From contig NC_088779.1 in the NCBI RefSeq assembly GCF_954871325.1, forward strand, positions 7,628,846 to 7,692,845: DNA of 64,000 nucleotides, in the 5' to 3' direction. Positions 13,301 through 22,199 of the stretch are shown one piece after another. The notes below the pieces were generated by a model. It was not told the origin of the DNA, did no database searches, and was given only the letters and a program-made list of their open reading frames with translations. Source of the stretch: Gordionus sp. m RMFG-2023. Taxonomy: Eukaryota > Nematomorpha > Gordioida > Chordodea > Parachordodidae. The translations under genes were made by a program, and so were the position numbers. Numbering within the stretch: the stretch's first letter is position 1; each line of letters starts with the position of its first letter.

Positions 13301-16300
13301 TTGGCATTTAGAAAATGTAGATCTTGATACTCTTTTAAAATCCTCATTTAATAATGCTTCTTCAGCATCCACTGTCGCAACTAAATTTAGGTTGTGGCAG
13401 GAACAACGATGATGGCTAGGTAACATAGAAGACTTTATTGAAGATCCTAAATATTATAAATTTTATTTTATATTGGTGAAAAATTAAATATAAAATAATT
13501 TAAAACCAAGGATGTCATGAACATCAATTATCTCAAACTCCATTTCATCATCCTCTTCTTGTTTTCCATCTTCAATATTTTTGTCAGGAATTTTACTAGT
13601 ATTGTTATTATTATCTTCCCCAAATATTCTATATTATTTATATCATATTATAAAAAAATTATAATAAATTTAAAACCTGAAGGCCTTCAGGAAATTAGAC
13701 CCATTATCCGTAATCATCTTACAAACCTTGTTTTGAATTTTGTAAGACTATGGATTTCTGCAATAATATTGGATAGAATGTCATAAGTCTGACAGCCAAT
13801 TATTCTCTTTAGAGCTAACGCTACAGATTTTCGTTTAAGATTTTTAAGATCAATCCAATGTGCAGTTACTCCTAAATAAGCTCTAAAAATATGACATATT
13901 ATAAATCAGAAAATAAACATTTTTACCTTCTATTGTGAGTCCAGCAATCTGCCGTTGTACAGACGTAGGAGACATCTGATAGATTTAATATCAAAGATTC
14001 TTTCATTTCCTTAAAGCTCTCCAAAATTCTTGCCATCAATGTCTGCCGGCAAAATATCTTGGTCCGTGGAGAAAAAGTGTTTATCATCTTTATAAAAGAA
14101 TCATTTTCCACCAAGGATAATGGTTGAACTGTATCTATTATAAAGTTCATAATGACTTTGTCAGCCAATTTTTGGGATACACCAGGTGTTGATGAATCCA
14201 AATTGGTTAATTTTGTTTGTATTAAATTTGATTTGGAAGTGGGTTTATCTTCTTCCATTACCCCAAAACTTTTGAGATATTTTTCAATCTCTTTATAATT
14301 TGAAGTGTGCACAGTCTAAAATTATAAAATACTTAGAATAAAAATTATGTAGGAGATAAGTACATAAAAATGATTGAAATAACTATTTTAAAATGTTTTA
14401 AATAATTTAGATAAAATTTATGAATATATACAAAAAATGATTGGTTTTTTATTTTAATTTATTTTAAAAATTAAAGATTAGCCTACACATTGATATTAAA
14501 TTTGTTTAATATATTACCTTTAAATGTTTTTTCAAATTATAGCTGCTCGTATGATTTGAGGAGATAATTTTGCGGCACATCTTGCACCGAAACCGATATC
14601 CAGTATTAATTTTTTCTTCAAGGTTAAAGTATTTCTTGAATTTTGGGAAAGGATCATCTATATTGCTCATTTTCCAAAGAAATTTCAATATCTTCAACAA
14701 TCTCACACATAATAAGATTTATAATGCTTAATATAAAATGTAAAATGAAATATAAAATAAGATAAAAGCAAGGACATATCAATAAAGGAATTTCAAAAAT
14801 ATATAATTTAATGAATGCGTGAAATATTAATTAAATACAGATTGCTATTTAACAACTGTTTATATCTAAAATATAACAATAATGTATATTTTTAAATATA
14901 AATATAAATTTCAAAATTAAATTAAATAAAAGGATTATAATTTTAGATTTTATAAAAAATATATTTTAATAATTTTTAGATGTATTTATTATGTAAAATG
15001 CTACTTCGCTACTTTCTAAATTAGTAGCGAGCTACCGCTATCGCTATTTTTTTAAAAAAGTAGCGCGCTATAGCTACCGCTACTGAAAAAAATAGCACGC
15101 TATTTTAACAACACTGACAGATATATACATTATAAGATTAAATAATTTCACTTTGTATATGTTGAAGATAGAAATATCGATAGTCAATTCAAACAATTGA
15201 AAGATGGTGGTTTCACTTAAAACAATATTTATAAAATCCGGGACGGGCCGGCCTTGAATATATAAGTCCCGGGTCATGCCGAGAAACCCGGACCGAATAT
15301 TTTTTTAAAAAATACGACACGGAATTTTTCTTTTAAAAAAAATCCGCGCTATGCAAATGATACCTCTGCAGGTCTTTGTTATTAATAGGGTCATATATAA
15401 AAAATAATGAATATTAATAAAACACTTTTAAAAATGCTAAAAAATCATAAACAATACTTAATTAATAAAATCACATTTAAAAATGCATACACCAAATTCT
15501 GTGAAGAAATAATGAATCCAAAAATTTTTCAAATTGATCTACAACAACCTTACAAGAAAACGGGGAAGATTTAGTTGATGAAGGATTATTTATCAAAAGA
15601 TTTTTATTAAAGAAAAAAAATTATTTATATGTTGATTTCTATATCTAAAATATAAAAATATTTTTTTAAAATATATATTATATGATATGAGGGAACTTGT
15701 AATGGTACACGAAATTATTATTTTATTTTATTCTTTTAAAATATTTAATTAATAAATCAAATAATTTTGGCTTAAAATTGAACTCGATTTAACTCCTGAG
15801 CCAGAGCCGCAAAGACTCGTCTTTTAACAACACTAATGTCGAGATAGGCACATATTAAATTCGTAGAGCTCTGCTTTTGACTCAAAAACGACTTATAATT
15901 TATGAAATTCCTCATCTACATTTACCCTGATTTCCTTAAGTTCCAATAATTGCCTTCTGCTATTCTCATGGTCTCAATCTAATCATTTGGTGAAAAAATT
16001 TTAAATGGTAGATAAATATATCGCCAAGGAAAATTTGAAATCGATATTAATTCATAGAATAAATTAGTAGTGTATTTATTTCTGTTTAAATAAATGTAAA
16101 TTGCAATATATATGTCATAAGAAGTAAGATGATTATTATTAAATATAATTTAATAATAAATAAACAGTAATATTTTTGAAATTTTAGCCGGCTAATAAAT
16201 TTTGGTTCCCCGCTGCGTTGGCTCAATATTCGTTATTTAAAAGAATAAATGTTAATTGAGAATATTTCTTATATATTATATATTCTTGAAAATAATATTG

Positions 16301-17621
16301 ATGGATGTTATATGATTTTTTGACAGGATTCTAATAAAAATTAATTTGATAATACCGGGCAACACTAAACTGCTTGGTCTAAAAAATACTGTCTATTTGG
16401 AAATAATTTTCGCTGCATCCCCAAGTCTTTACTCAACAATTGCTTATAGCACCTGAGAATAATATAAAAATTATCGAAACTGGATTAAGACTAGTGTTGT
16501 TAAACGGCTCGATTTGAGTTGATTTTTAAAGCGGTATGTTTTATTCAGAAAAATATTATGCAAGCTAATTTTGCTCATAGATGGCACAAAGGTTTGGACA
16601 TCTATTAACGAAATCCAATATTTTTTTCTGGCTAAAATATTGAGTTAAACTGTTAAACACTAATCAAGACTCGCCAACTAAATTTATGATTATTATTAAA
16701 AGATATCTTAATAGCTTTCGATTGATTCTTATATTGTATGTGTCATAGAAAGTTAAATTCATTCCTGACCATTTAGACCCTCCTATATAGAAAGAAGATG
16801 AGTATTGCTGCCAAAATATTTTTTCATTGACTTTTATTTCATACCTAATCATATATTGTAAAAATTTATAAATATCAGCGCCCCTCCCCCAAGACCCGCC
16901 CATGATGATGATTCTAAACCCCTCTATGATTATTGTAAAATATTATTTTAACCAGTTTTTGATTGATACCTATATTGAATTTATATATTATTAAATTTAA
17001 TTCATTTCTCACCCCCCCCCCCCCAAACCCACCCATTAGGATTATCGAGTGTATTAGTCAGAAAATTAAAAAAACTTTAATTAGATTTTCTACCCTTAAT
17101 ATTAATATTTAAAGGTTATTTATTGTTATATTAAAATATATATTGGAATCGACCAGAATCGGATTTAGTTGGAAAAATTGCCATCGATTTGGGTTCATGT
17201 GAAAATACAACACATAATTTTGTTCGGATAGAAAAACGATCCACACTTTGAGTCGGGGACATTTTTTCGCTTCGACTCCGGTCGAAGTCATTTTTTTCGG
17301 GTCGAAGTTGAAAAAACGACCAAAATTTTGAATAAGAGTTGCGACGCGACTCATGGCATTTTATCAACAATATATATAAAAATTAATAACCTATTAAATT
17401 CTCGCCGGATCCAAAAAATGATCCGGTAACTGTATGTGGCACATCTCCACTTATTAATCGAATATTTATTTATATTAAAAGGGGTTCGCTTTCACGATTT
17501 CCATCACATGAATTTTGTTGGAAACTATTCATCCACGTTTGTTTGGTGGGATAAATTATTCGGAACAGATTCTCAGTACAACAGGTTCAAGGAAAAGCAG
17601 CGACTACAGTACACCTTTTAA
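1384..17621 (+). CDS. MSMO1: C4-methylsterol oxidase (sterol C4-methyl monooxygenase), complete, six exons
   Basis: Exons read directly: 1384-1527, 1570-1647, 1688-1836, 1878-2053, 2105-2263, 17482-17621; all introns are GT-AG and frames join exactly, giving 281 residues (human about 293). The enzyme is an ER-membrane di-iron oxidase that oxidises the C4 methyl groups of sterol intermediates. It aligns with animal MSMO1 from the N-terminal [11 protein letters not shown] through [26 protein letters not shown] and GTDSQYN. Histidine boxes: H142-x3-H146, H159-x2-H162-H163 and H240-x2-H243-H244, with H150/H151 and H177 also conserved. Hydrophobic segments lie around residues 49-65, 85-105 and 187-208. 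Introns 1-5 are 42, 40, 41, 51 and 15218 nt. The C terminus ends QRLQYTF and lacks the KKxx retrieval signal of the human protein. The start is the first ATG in frame; a further upstream exon cannot be excluded. Confidence 0.94.
3230..5684 (-). mobile_element. Copy A: truncated hAT 3' half
   Basis: Read on the - strand this carries the end of a hAT transposase. The stretch at 5505-5224 contains TIASNASD and [20 protein letters not shown], and 5061-4879 contains the dimerisation motif [20 protein letters not shown], as in the family signature where S-x-P-S/x-ER-x-FS precedes the C terminus. It stops abruptly at about 5683, in a run (TATTCTATAAATATTAAA) that continues in copy B at about 9400. 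A terminus-like sequence (GCAAAGGTATCATTTGCATG) lies at 3915-3940. The sequence is decayed. At about 4130 it preserves the empty target of the 12601-15116 element. Confidence 0.7.
6160..7115. repeat. Tandem array of about nine roughly 115-bp units with palindromic core
   Basis: A core GTGACAATTGTCATAATCG, or a close variant, recurs with starts near 6160, 6266, 6371, 6488, 6605, 6730, 6846, 6953 and 7070, so spacing is 105-124 bp. Between cores, each unit carries GACGCAAATGGGTATAAAT or GATGTAAATGGGCTAAAAT, and then TTCAGTGAAGATGTACTATAGAT. TGACAATTGTCA is a perfect 12-bp palindrome. Two unit subtypes (ACGCAAATGGGT and GATGTAAATGGGC) partly alternate. The array lies inside copy B only and has no coding frame. 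Confidence 0.9.
7660..7834. mobile_element. hAT-type MITE (TAGTGTTGTTAAA family), perfect 8-bp duplication
   Basis: A 175-bp element starts TAGTGTCGTAAACGCTC and ends with the diverged complement GCCATTTATTAACAATA. It is flanked by TTATAACC at 7652-7659 and 7835-7842. It has the family's interior (AAAAACGGCTAACTCAAT, GAAGATTTTGCTCATAGA). Copy C has the same locus without the insert. The element has no coding capacity and must be mobilised by a hAT transposase in trans. Confidence 0.88.
12601..15116 (-). mobile_element. ZBED-type hAT element, internally deleted, perfect target duplication
   Basis: The ends CAGTGTTGTTAAACGCTAC (left) and TATTTTAACAACACTG (right) are inverted and flanked by ACAGATAT at 12593-12600 and 15117-15124. 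Both subterminal regions carry GTAGCGCGCTA/CGCTACCGCTA boxes. The - strand transposase gene is described separately. The uninterrupted target survives in copy A near 4130 (inverted). The intact duplication, well-matched ends and recognisable splice sites suggest it is younger than the block it sits in. The coding region lacks its centre, so it is non-autonomous. Confidence 0.9.
12831..14706 (-). pseudogene. hAT transposase (ZBED1/ZBED4-like), internally deleted
   Basis: Read on the - strand. The first recognised exon (14706 to about 14516) carries a BED zinc finger: C-x2-C in RCKMCRKI. An in-phase GT donor after KKHLK joins an exon starting near 14316 to complete H-x4-H (HLKTVH). That exon runs on through [20 protein letters not shown] to [11 protein letters not shown] near 13923. 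The next exon has [13 protein letters not shown] and [14 protein letters not shown] with one apparent frame slip between them. The exon at 13426-13046 has [20 protein letters not shown] and [15 protein letters not shown]. The end has the dimerisation motif [19 protein letters not shown] and stops at 12831-12833. The roughly 150-200 residues normally lying between TRWNS and the dimerisation motif are mostly missing, so this is a deletion derivative. BED binds element ends; the RNase H-like fold and dimerisation segment carry catalysis. Confidence 0.82.
16492..16662. mobile_element. hAT-type MITE (TAGTGTTGTTAAA family)
   Basis: A 171-bp element runs from TAGTGTTGTTAAACGGCTC to TGTTAAACACTA. The flanks ATTAAGAC (16484-16491) and ATCAAGAC (16663-16670) match at seven of eight bases, as expected for an aged hAT target duplication. 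The interior shares ATTATGCAAGC and TTTTGCTCATAGATG with the copies at 7660 and 35799. It lies in the MSMO1 last intron, outside the composite. Confidence 0.88.
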
Positions 17622-17666
17622 TTTTATCTTTTAAAAAAAATATTTTGTAATTATGTCTGTTTATAT

Positions 17667-18211
17667 TAGAGATCTGCAAATATCAAAATTTTCATGTCCG
17701 GCCCGGTTGGGATTTAGTTTCCTCTCAACTTGATCCGTCCAAATTTGTACTCGGTTCGATTCCAATTTTTTACTAGGGTTGCCCGGTTCGCCCGGTTTTT
17801 TTAAAATCCATAAAAATAACCAATATAAATTATAGAATAAGTTTGATGATTTCCTTTATTAAAGCAATAAACACAAAATGCAATAAAAGGGGATCGATTT
17901 TATGAATGGTCATAGAAGCATGTCATCTTTAATCATATAAAATAATAAAGCAAAATAAAAAAATATATATATTATAACAAAATTAAACTTTTAAAAATCA
18001 TTTTATTTCTATTCTCTATTAAGCGCATCAAGCATATCTACTTTTGTTAAAGAAAGAAAGAAAAGGGCCGCCCTTATTTTTTTGACCGCCCTTATTTTTT
18101 TGACCGCCCTTATTTTTTTGACCGCCCTTATTTTTTTGACCGCCCTTATTTTTTTGACCGCCCCTGCCTAAATAAATTTTTTTCAGATAGGTCAGACGTT
18201 GCAGATCTTTA
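17667..18211. mobile_element. hAT-type element (CCCGG family) just after the MSMO1 stop
   Basis: Inverted ends TAGAGATCTGCAA and TTGCAGATCTTTA match at 12 of 13 positions. The flanks are GTTTATAT (17659-17666) and ATTTATAT (18212-18219), seven of eight. GGCCCGG boxes lie next to the left end. The interior is AT-rich, includes the 18-bp tandem array at 18068-18164 and has no coding frame. It begins 46 bp past the MSMO1 stop codon and may lie in that gene's 3' untranslated region. A related copy is at 47689-48031. Confidence 0.82.
18068..18164. repeat. 18-bp tandem repeat, five full units and a partial one
   Basis: The unit CCGCCCTTATTTTTTTGA is repeated exactly from 18068 to 18157, followed by CCGCCCC. 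The repeats are identical, so the expansion is recent or the array is being homogenised. It sits inside the element at 17667-18211. Confidence 0.95.
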
Positions 18212-18584
18212 ATTTATATTAGATACCTGCAGGGAAAGCCCTAATCAAAATCCTAACTCGAGGTAATACATGCCGATCCATTAAATTTAAGAAAAAACAC
18301 TGACCGATGAGATTAAATTAAAAAAAATATTATATTAATTAATAAATTTATTTATGCTCATGTTTTCAAATTTTTGAAATAATTTACAAAATTTAAAATT
18401 TTCCAATAGTTTCATAAATTTCTCAATAATAATAAAAAATCTGACCTTACTTGAAAATGATATTTTTTTACCGCCAAATCTTGATCAGGCTCTGCGGGTT
18501 TCTTGATTTATTATATAAAAAAAAATTTTCTTCTAAATTCAAAATTACGCATAATTTTTACAATGACGCTTTAAAAATATTTAG

Positions 18585-18724
18585 GAGCTCAAATAAAGAT
18601 TATGACGAATGCTCCCAAAATTTTACATCAAATGCGAATAACGGGAGGGTCGAAAGCGGATATTTTAAAGGAGATTGCACTAGAAAAGGACTATAAGATG
18701 TCAAGAGCGAGCGATTTAAGCTAA
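18585..18724 (+). other. Possible orphan exon of unknown gene
   Basis: After an acceptor-like ATATTTAG, a frame reads GAQIKIMTNAPKILHQMRIT then GGSKADILKEIALEKDYKMS and ends RASDLS-stop at 18722-18724. Its base composition is less AT-rich than the surroundings and its residues are protein-like, unlike the A/T-biased chance frames nearby. A second frame over the same bases is also open, which weakens the case. No family was recognised and no partner exon was found. It could be a terminal exon, a transposon exon or chance. Confidence 0.25.
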
Positions 18725-20130
18725 CGCTTAAATATCTTTCAATACGTTTTTAAATAGCTCGATTGTATTTTTTCTATTTTTTGACCATGTTTACTGCGAT
18801 TAATCATAACTAAGTCCTTAAATTCATCAGAATATTTTATATATATATATAATATGCAAATCCGATTTTTTTTGCATTTAATATTTTGATATCTTTTAAT
18901 GCAAACATATTTCCAAATAATTTGCACTCTCTCTCATATTATACAAACCTTAGTGAATGATTTATAAAGAAAATATTTAACTCAAAATCTTCCTTAGCTG
19001 CACATTTTTTTTTTGTGAATGAAATTTTATATTTTTACACGATTTGATATTATTGAATAATTATTTTATAAAATATAAATAATTTTTTTTTAAATCCATG
19101 ATATTAGCAAAACAGTTGATATTTAAGAAAAAATTTCCAAAATTATTAAGTGTGATAAAGAAAAAGCATTATATATTACAATTTAATATGATAGATAATG
19201 TTTAAATTTTATTTTTTAACAATATTGTCATAAAATATTTTCGAAAAAGCTCAATAGATCAAGTCAATTTATACAAATATACTATTTATATAATCTTTTT
19301 GTCCTCATTTATAAATCAATAAAATTTTATAATAGAATAAATTTATTTAATGTTAGTTATATTTTGATTTGTTCATGTAACTTTTATTATTTAGTAACTT
19401 TTAACACTCCTCACTTACTATCGTTTATAAAAATGAATTAACACTTAATTTAGAACTACGTCTAACATCGGTACAGAAGGAAAAAGAGAAAGAATGACAT
19501 ACCTTTAACCCATCCCAGGTAAATCATTTAAGCTGGTCACATACAAGATGCATCTTCCCTAACAAGATAAGATTAAATGTTACGGAAAAACAAATTTTTT
19601 TAAAAAGCATCTAATATTAGAGAAATTGGTATTATATACTCGCCCTTCTACCTTTTCATATAAAAGAAGACATAGCCGCCAAATTTTGCTTATAATCCAG
19701 TTAATTATAATTATGCTTAATATTATCTTAGTCATTTTACGAATTATTTATATTTTACTATAACCATTTAATAAATATTACTTATTTCATATTCTAAGCT
19801 GCTTATTTACGAATTCCAATTTTAAAATGGCCACCCTAGTTCGTTACTTTATGATTTTTTAATACTTAGTCAAAATTGGGGCCTTTTAAAGGCCACCCTA
19901 GTTTCTATTTATCCCATGACTTTATTTAGGCCCATTTCTATAAGGCACTACCAATTAATCCAGCTTGTTTTTGGTTTCCTTACGGTCTTGTTCCTGCAAT
20001 TTTCAACAATTAAACTTTTCACCCAATCATCCTCCACCATGTGCCAAATCATATCAACCTATTCCTTCTCATAACATCACCTGTTGTTTTTCTCCAAGGA
20101 GATACCTCCGTATCCATTTATTTATTATCC
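18725..20130. other. AT-rich intergenic region, no gene recognised
   Basis: Long A/T runs with a TATATA tract near 18838-18855. Around 19450-19690 and 19850-20130 the sequence becomes less AT-rich and pyrimidine-rich, but no frame resembling a known protein was found. It may be decayed transposon or gene-derived DNA. Confidence 0.4.
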
Positions 20131-20149
20131 TCCTTTCTTTTCCAAATTG

Positions 20150-20560
20150 ACTTTTTAGCGGCCTTATTGGCTAAATCTTGCTACCACACATCATAAACTC
20201 CATAATATACATAACTGTCCTGAAGAATTGCAATCATAAATCTAAGTTCTTCCCCTAATATAGTCAATTCTCAAACATTTTCAACACACTCCTGCACAAT
20301 TCTCATACCTTCTTGCGTTATCTGCGGAATTCTAATTTCACGGGGAGGAATAATAAAAAATCCATTTAATACTAAGAAATGTGATTTCTTTCTGCATACA
20401 CTTTTCATGGAACCTTTTTAGAACCAATTTTCTAAAATAAATACATTGGATAGAATTTCTAGCAACATATTTTAAACATGCTAACTCCCTATCTCTTCCA
20501 TATTTTTTATCCCACTCCTTCAAATCATCATCTTTCATACATTCATTTTAACCAAAACGA
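20150..20560 (-). pseudogene. Decayed coding-like segment, unknown product
   Basis: On the - strand 20538-20338 reads KDDDLKEWDKKYGRDRELAC followed by LKYVARNSIQCIYFRKLVLK. Shortly after, in another frame, the text continues PPREIRIPQITQEGMRIVQE, then LGEELRFMIAILQDSYVYYG near 20330-20190. Both stretches are protein-like and better than background, but stops and a frame change separate them. No family was recognised. It is probably a broken gene fragment or a transposon-derived piece. Confidence 0.35.
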
Positions 20561-20620
20561 TGGCTTATCGGTTTCATTTTTCGCCAGCAATACAAGATCA
20601 AGAGGAATAGTTAAATATAG

Positions 20621-22190
20621 TGGACCTGCAGGTCAATAACTCGGGGCGCGAAATTGTATGATTATCCGGGGACATTACATAAAAAAATTAAAACCTCAAA
20701 CATCTGGGCCGGGTTTTAAAAAATATATATATAAACATGCTTGATTTTCTCTTCTAATTTTTAATTTCTTTTTAAAATCATTTAATAAAATAGAAGAGAT
20801 AAAAAAATCAGGCCGAACGTAAAAATATTAAAAATCAGGGCTAAAATGGGAATTTTTTTAAACTAAAATTCCTGATCTAAAATAATTTAATAATATATTA
20901 TTCAATTTAAAAAAAAAATATTTAGTGATATTTTATTACAATATTTACTAAGAATCAAGACACCAGTTGGACACGTCTTTCTATTGTATCGTTTTTCAAA
21001 CGGGTCCAGTTCTTATAAAAATTATTGATCATCTCATATAATATTATGATTTTAGTGTAATTTTATTAAATTTAAAAAAACTATATTTTAGGTTAAAAAA
21101 AATAACGTTATTTCCACTATTTAATTAGTGTCAAATTGCAAAATGAATGTCTCACCTGGAAGAGAAATAAAAAAGATATGGCTGCAACATTTTCATATCC
21201 CTTTCAATGTGATATTTTTTGTTATAGTCTCCAGTTTTTCAATTCGGATATATTTATATAACCTTGCTTATAAAAAATCAAATATTATTTTTAAAAAAAT
21301 TATGTAAATTTAACTTTCATTCACAGTTAGCGGGAATTCGCGGCAGCATATAAAATATGTTGTATTTTTATATACTTCGTCATGCAGGATATTTGGGTTA
21401 AATTATGAACTTATTTCATTTTCATTTTTTTTTATTTTAGAAAATCATAATATATTTCAAATATATTCATAATTATTTTTTTTGCGTTAATTATGATATT
21501 AATTAAAAGAACTTACTTGTATGTGCAGTTGGATAAAAAAGGGTGAAGTTTTGAAAATGTTTATAGCTGATAATTAGGCACATTTATGTCTCTCGCTTTC
21601 CTTAAGAAAGAACTATTACGGGTCTAGCCGGAAAATTTGTACAAAATATATTTTACGGACAAGACCGAGCCTGGTAAAAAAAATCAACAGAAAATTTCAA
21701 CGGGTCGGGTCCTGTCCGACCTATATCAGTATCATTTAAAATGATAAAGCGTAAAAGGTGATAATGAGATAAGAAAGAAAAAGGGTGAAATTTAAACTCT
21801 CACTCTATGATAAATTTCGCCACTTTCTTTAGATAAAAATATACATTTAGTTTTTTAAGGCCTCCCATACCGTTTATTTAAATTTTCAATAGACAGAGAA
21901 ACTGTTATTGAAAAATTACTTGCCAAATTTTTTTGATAATTAATACGTAAAATATATTTGGTTCAACTAAAAAGAAAGCATAAATAAGATAACTAGCGCC
22001 TCGATGTTTAAAATTTTTAAAAAAACGACTTTATAAATTAACTTATTTTTAGCCATCTGTCAAATATAATTATTATATTATACACATTAGGTCTAGATAT
22101 ATTGGATTTAAAAAATAGATACTATTATTTAATTTGGATACACTCATTAGATGACAAATATATATTATAATAATCCTAAATAAAATGAAG
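20621..22190. other. AT-rich intergenic region with CCCGG-type relics
   Basis: Around 20621-20860 there are scraps like the ends of the CCCGG family (ACCTGCAGG, GGGCCGGG, and a foldback between about 20740 and 20800). A second scrap lies at about 21615-21730 (GGGTCTAGCCGG, CGGGTCGGGTCCTGTCCGAC). The remainder is A/T-rich without a readable exon. Confidence 0.4.
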
Positions 22191-22199
22191 ATTTGTAAA

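Larger units (their letters stand above)
3230..15830. mobile_element. Palindromic composite of hAT 3' halves (three copies)
   Basis: Both ends carry related inverted sequence: 3230-4170 on the left is the reverse complement of about 15117-15830 on the right. Inside are three copies of the C-terminal half of one hAT transposase gene with its flank: A (3230-5684, - strand), B (5685-about 9940, - strand) and C (about 10227-15830, + strand). B and C face each other around a roughly 285-bp non-repeated centre. No copy contains the N-terminal (BED finger) half. All outward-facing ends therefore correspond to the same side of the parent element. This looks like a foldback derivative rather than a set of independent insertions. 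Confidence 0.7.
10227..15830 (+). mobile_element. Copy C: inverted hAT 3' half
   Basis: This is the reverse complement of copy B from about 9940 backwards. It starts near 10227 with the run around TATGTGGACAGGAATAAATT. The + strand transposase text includes 10542-10727, with [20 protein letters not shown] and [14 protein letters not shown], a canonical central hAT block, then the TIASNASD block near 10960-11000 and the dimerisation segment near 11400-11530. Frame breaks separate these pieces. At about 12315 it holds the uninterrupted sequence GTTATAACCTGGCAA (in reverse complement), the empty target of the MITE in copy B. The copy is itself interrupted by the hAT at 12601-15116. Confidence 0.68.
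3040..16225. mobile_element. Old CAGGCGCGTACG-family element split by a 12.6-kb insertion
   Basis: Two separated pieces are similar to adjoining parts of the copy at 58609-60459. 3040-3220 matches about 59400-59560 (shared run around ATAATCTAAAATGTGTTT). 15835-16225 matches about 59745-60459 (shared run GAGCTCTGCTTTTGACTCA, then the GTAGATAAATAT and ATTACGCC-like area and a CCCCGCTGCG end). The natural reading is one element later interrupted by the block at 3230-15830. The left terminus was not found. Confidence 0.65.
2264..17481 (+). other. 15.2-kb last intron of MSMO1, filled by nested transposons
   Basis: The donor is G|GTAAGG after codon A235 and the acceptor is AAAAG|GG before the VRFHDFHH exon; the split codon restores glycine 236. 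Sequence from 2264 to about 2900 shows no recognisable feature. A relic ending in GCCATTTAACAACACTA sits at about 2930-3027. 3040-16225 is nested mobile DNA described separately. 16230-17480 is AT-rich with one MITE, a C tract at about 17011-17024 and no further gene. The other four introns are 40-51 nt, so this one has been expanded about 300-fold by insertions. Confidence 0.9.

Noticed and set aside
17109-17370. Two overlapping minus-strand frames of about 80 codons
   Set aside because: They overlap in different frames, show no family motif and lie in the MSMO1 intron; treated as chance or repeat-derived.
17436-17621. A separate second sterol-oxidase gene or pseudogene
   Set aside because: The frame is only the last MSMO1 exon: the split glycine codon from 2263 joins 17482 exactly and no other MSMO1 exons lie nearby.
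18068-18164. Coding repeat protein or CRISPR
   Set aside because: An exact 18-bp head-to-tail minisatellite without spacers or an open gene.
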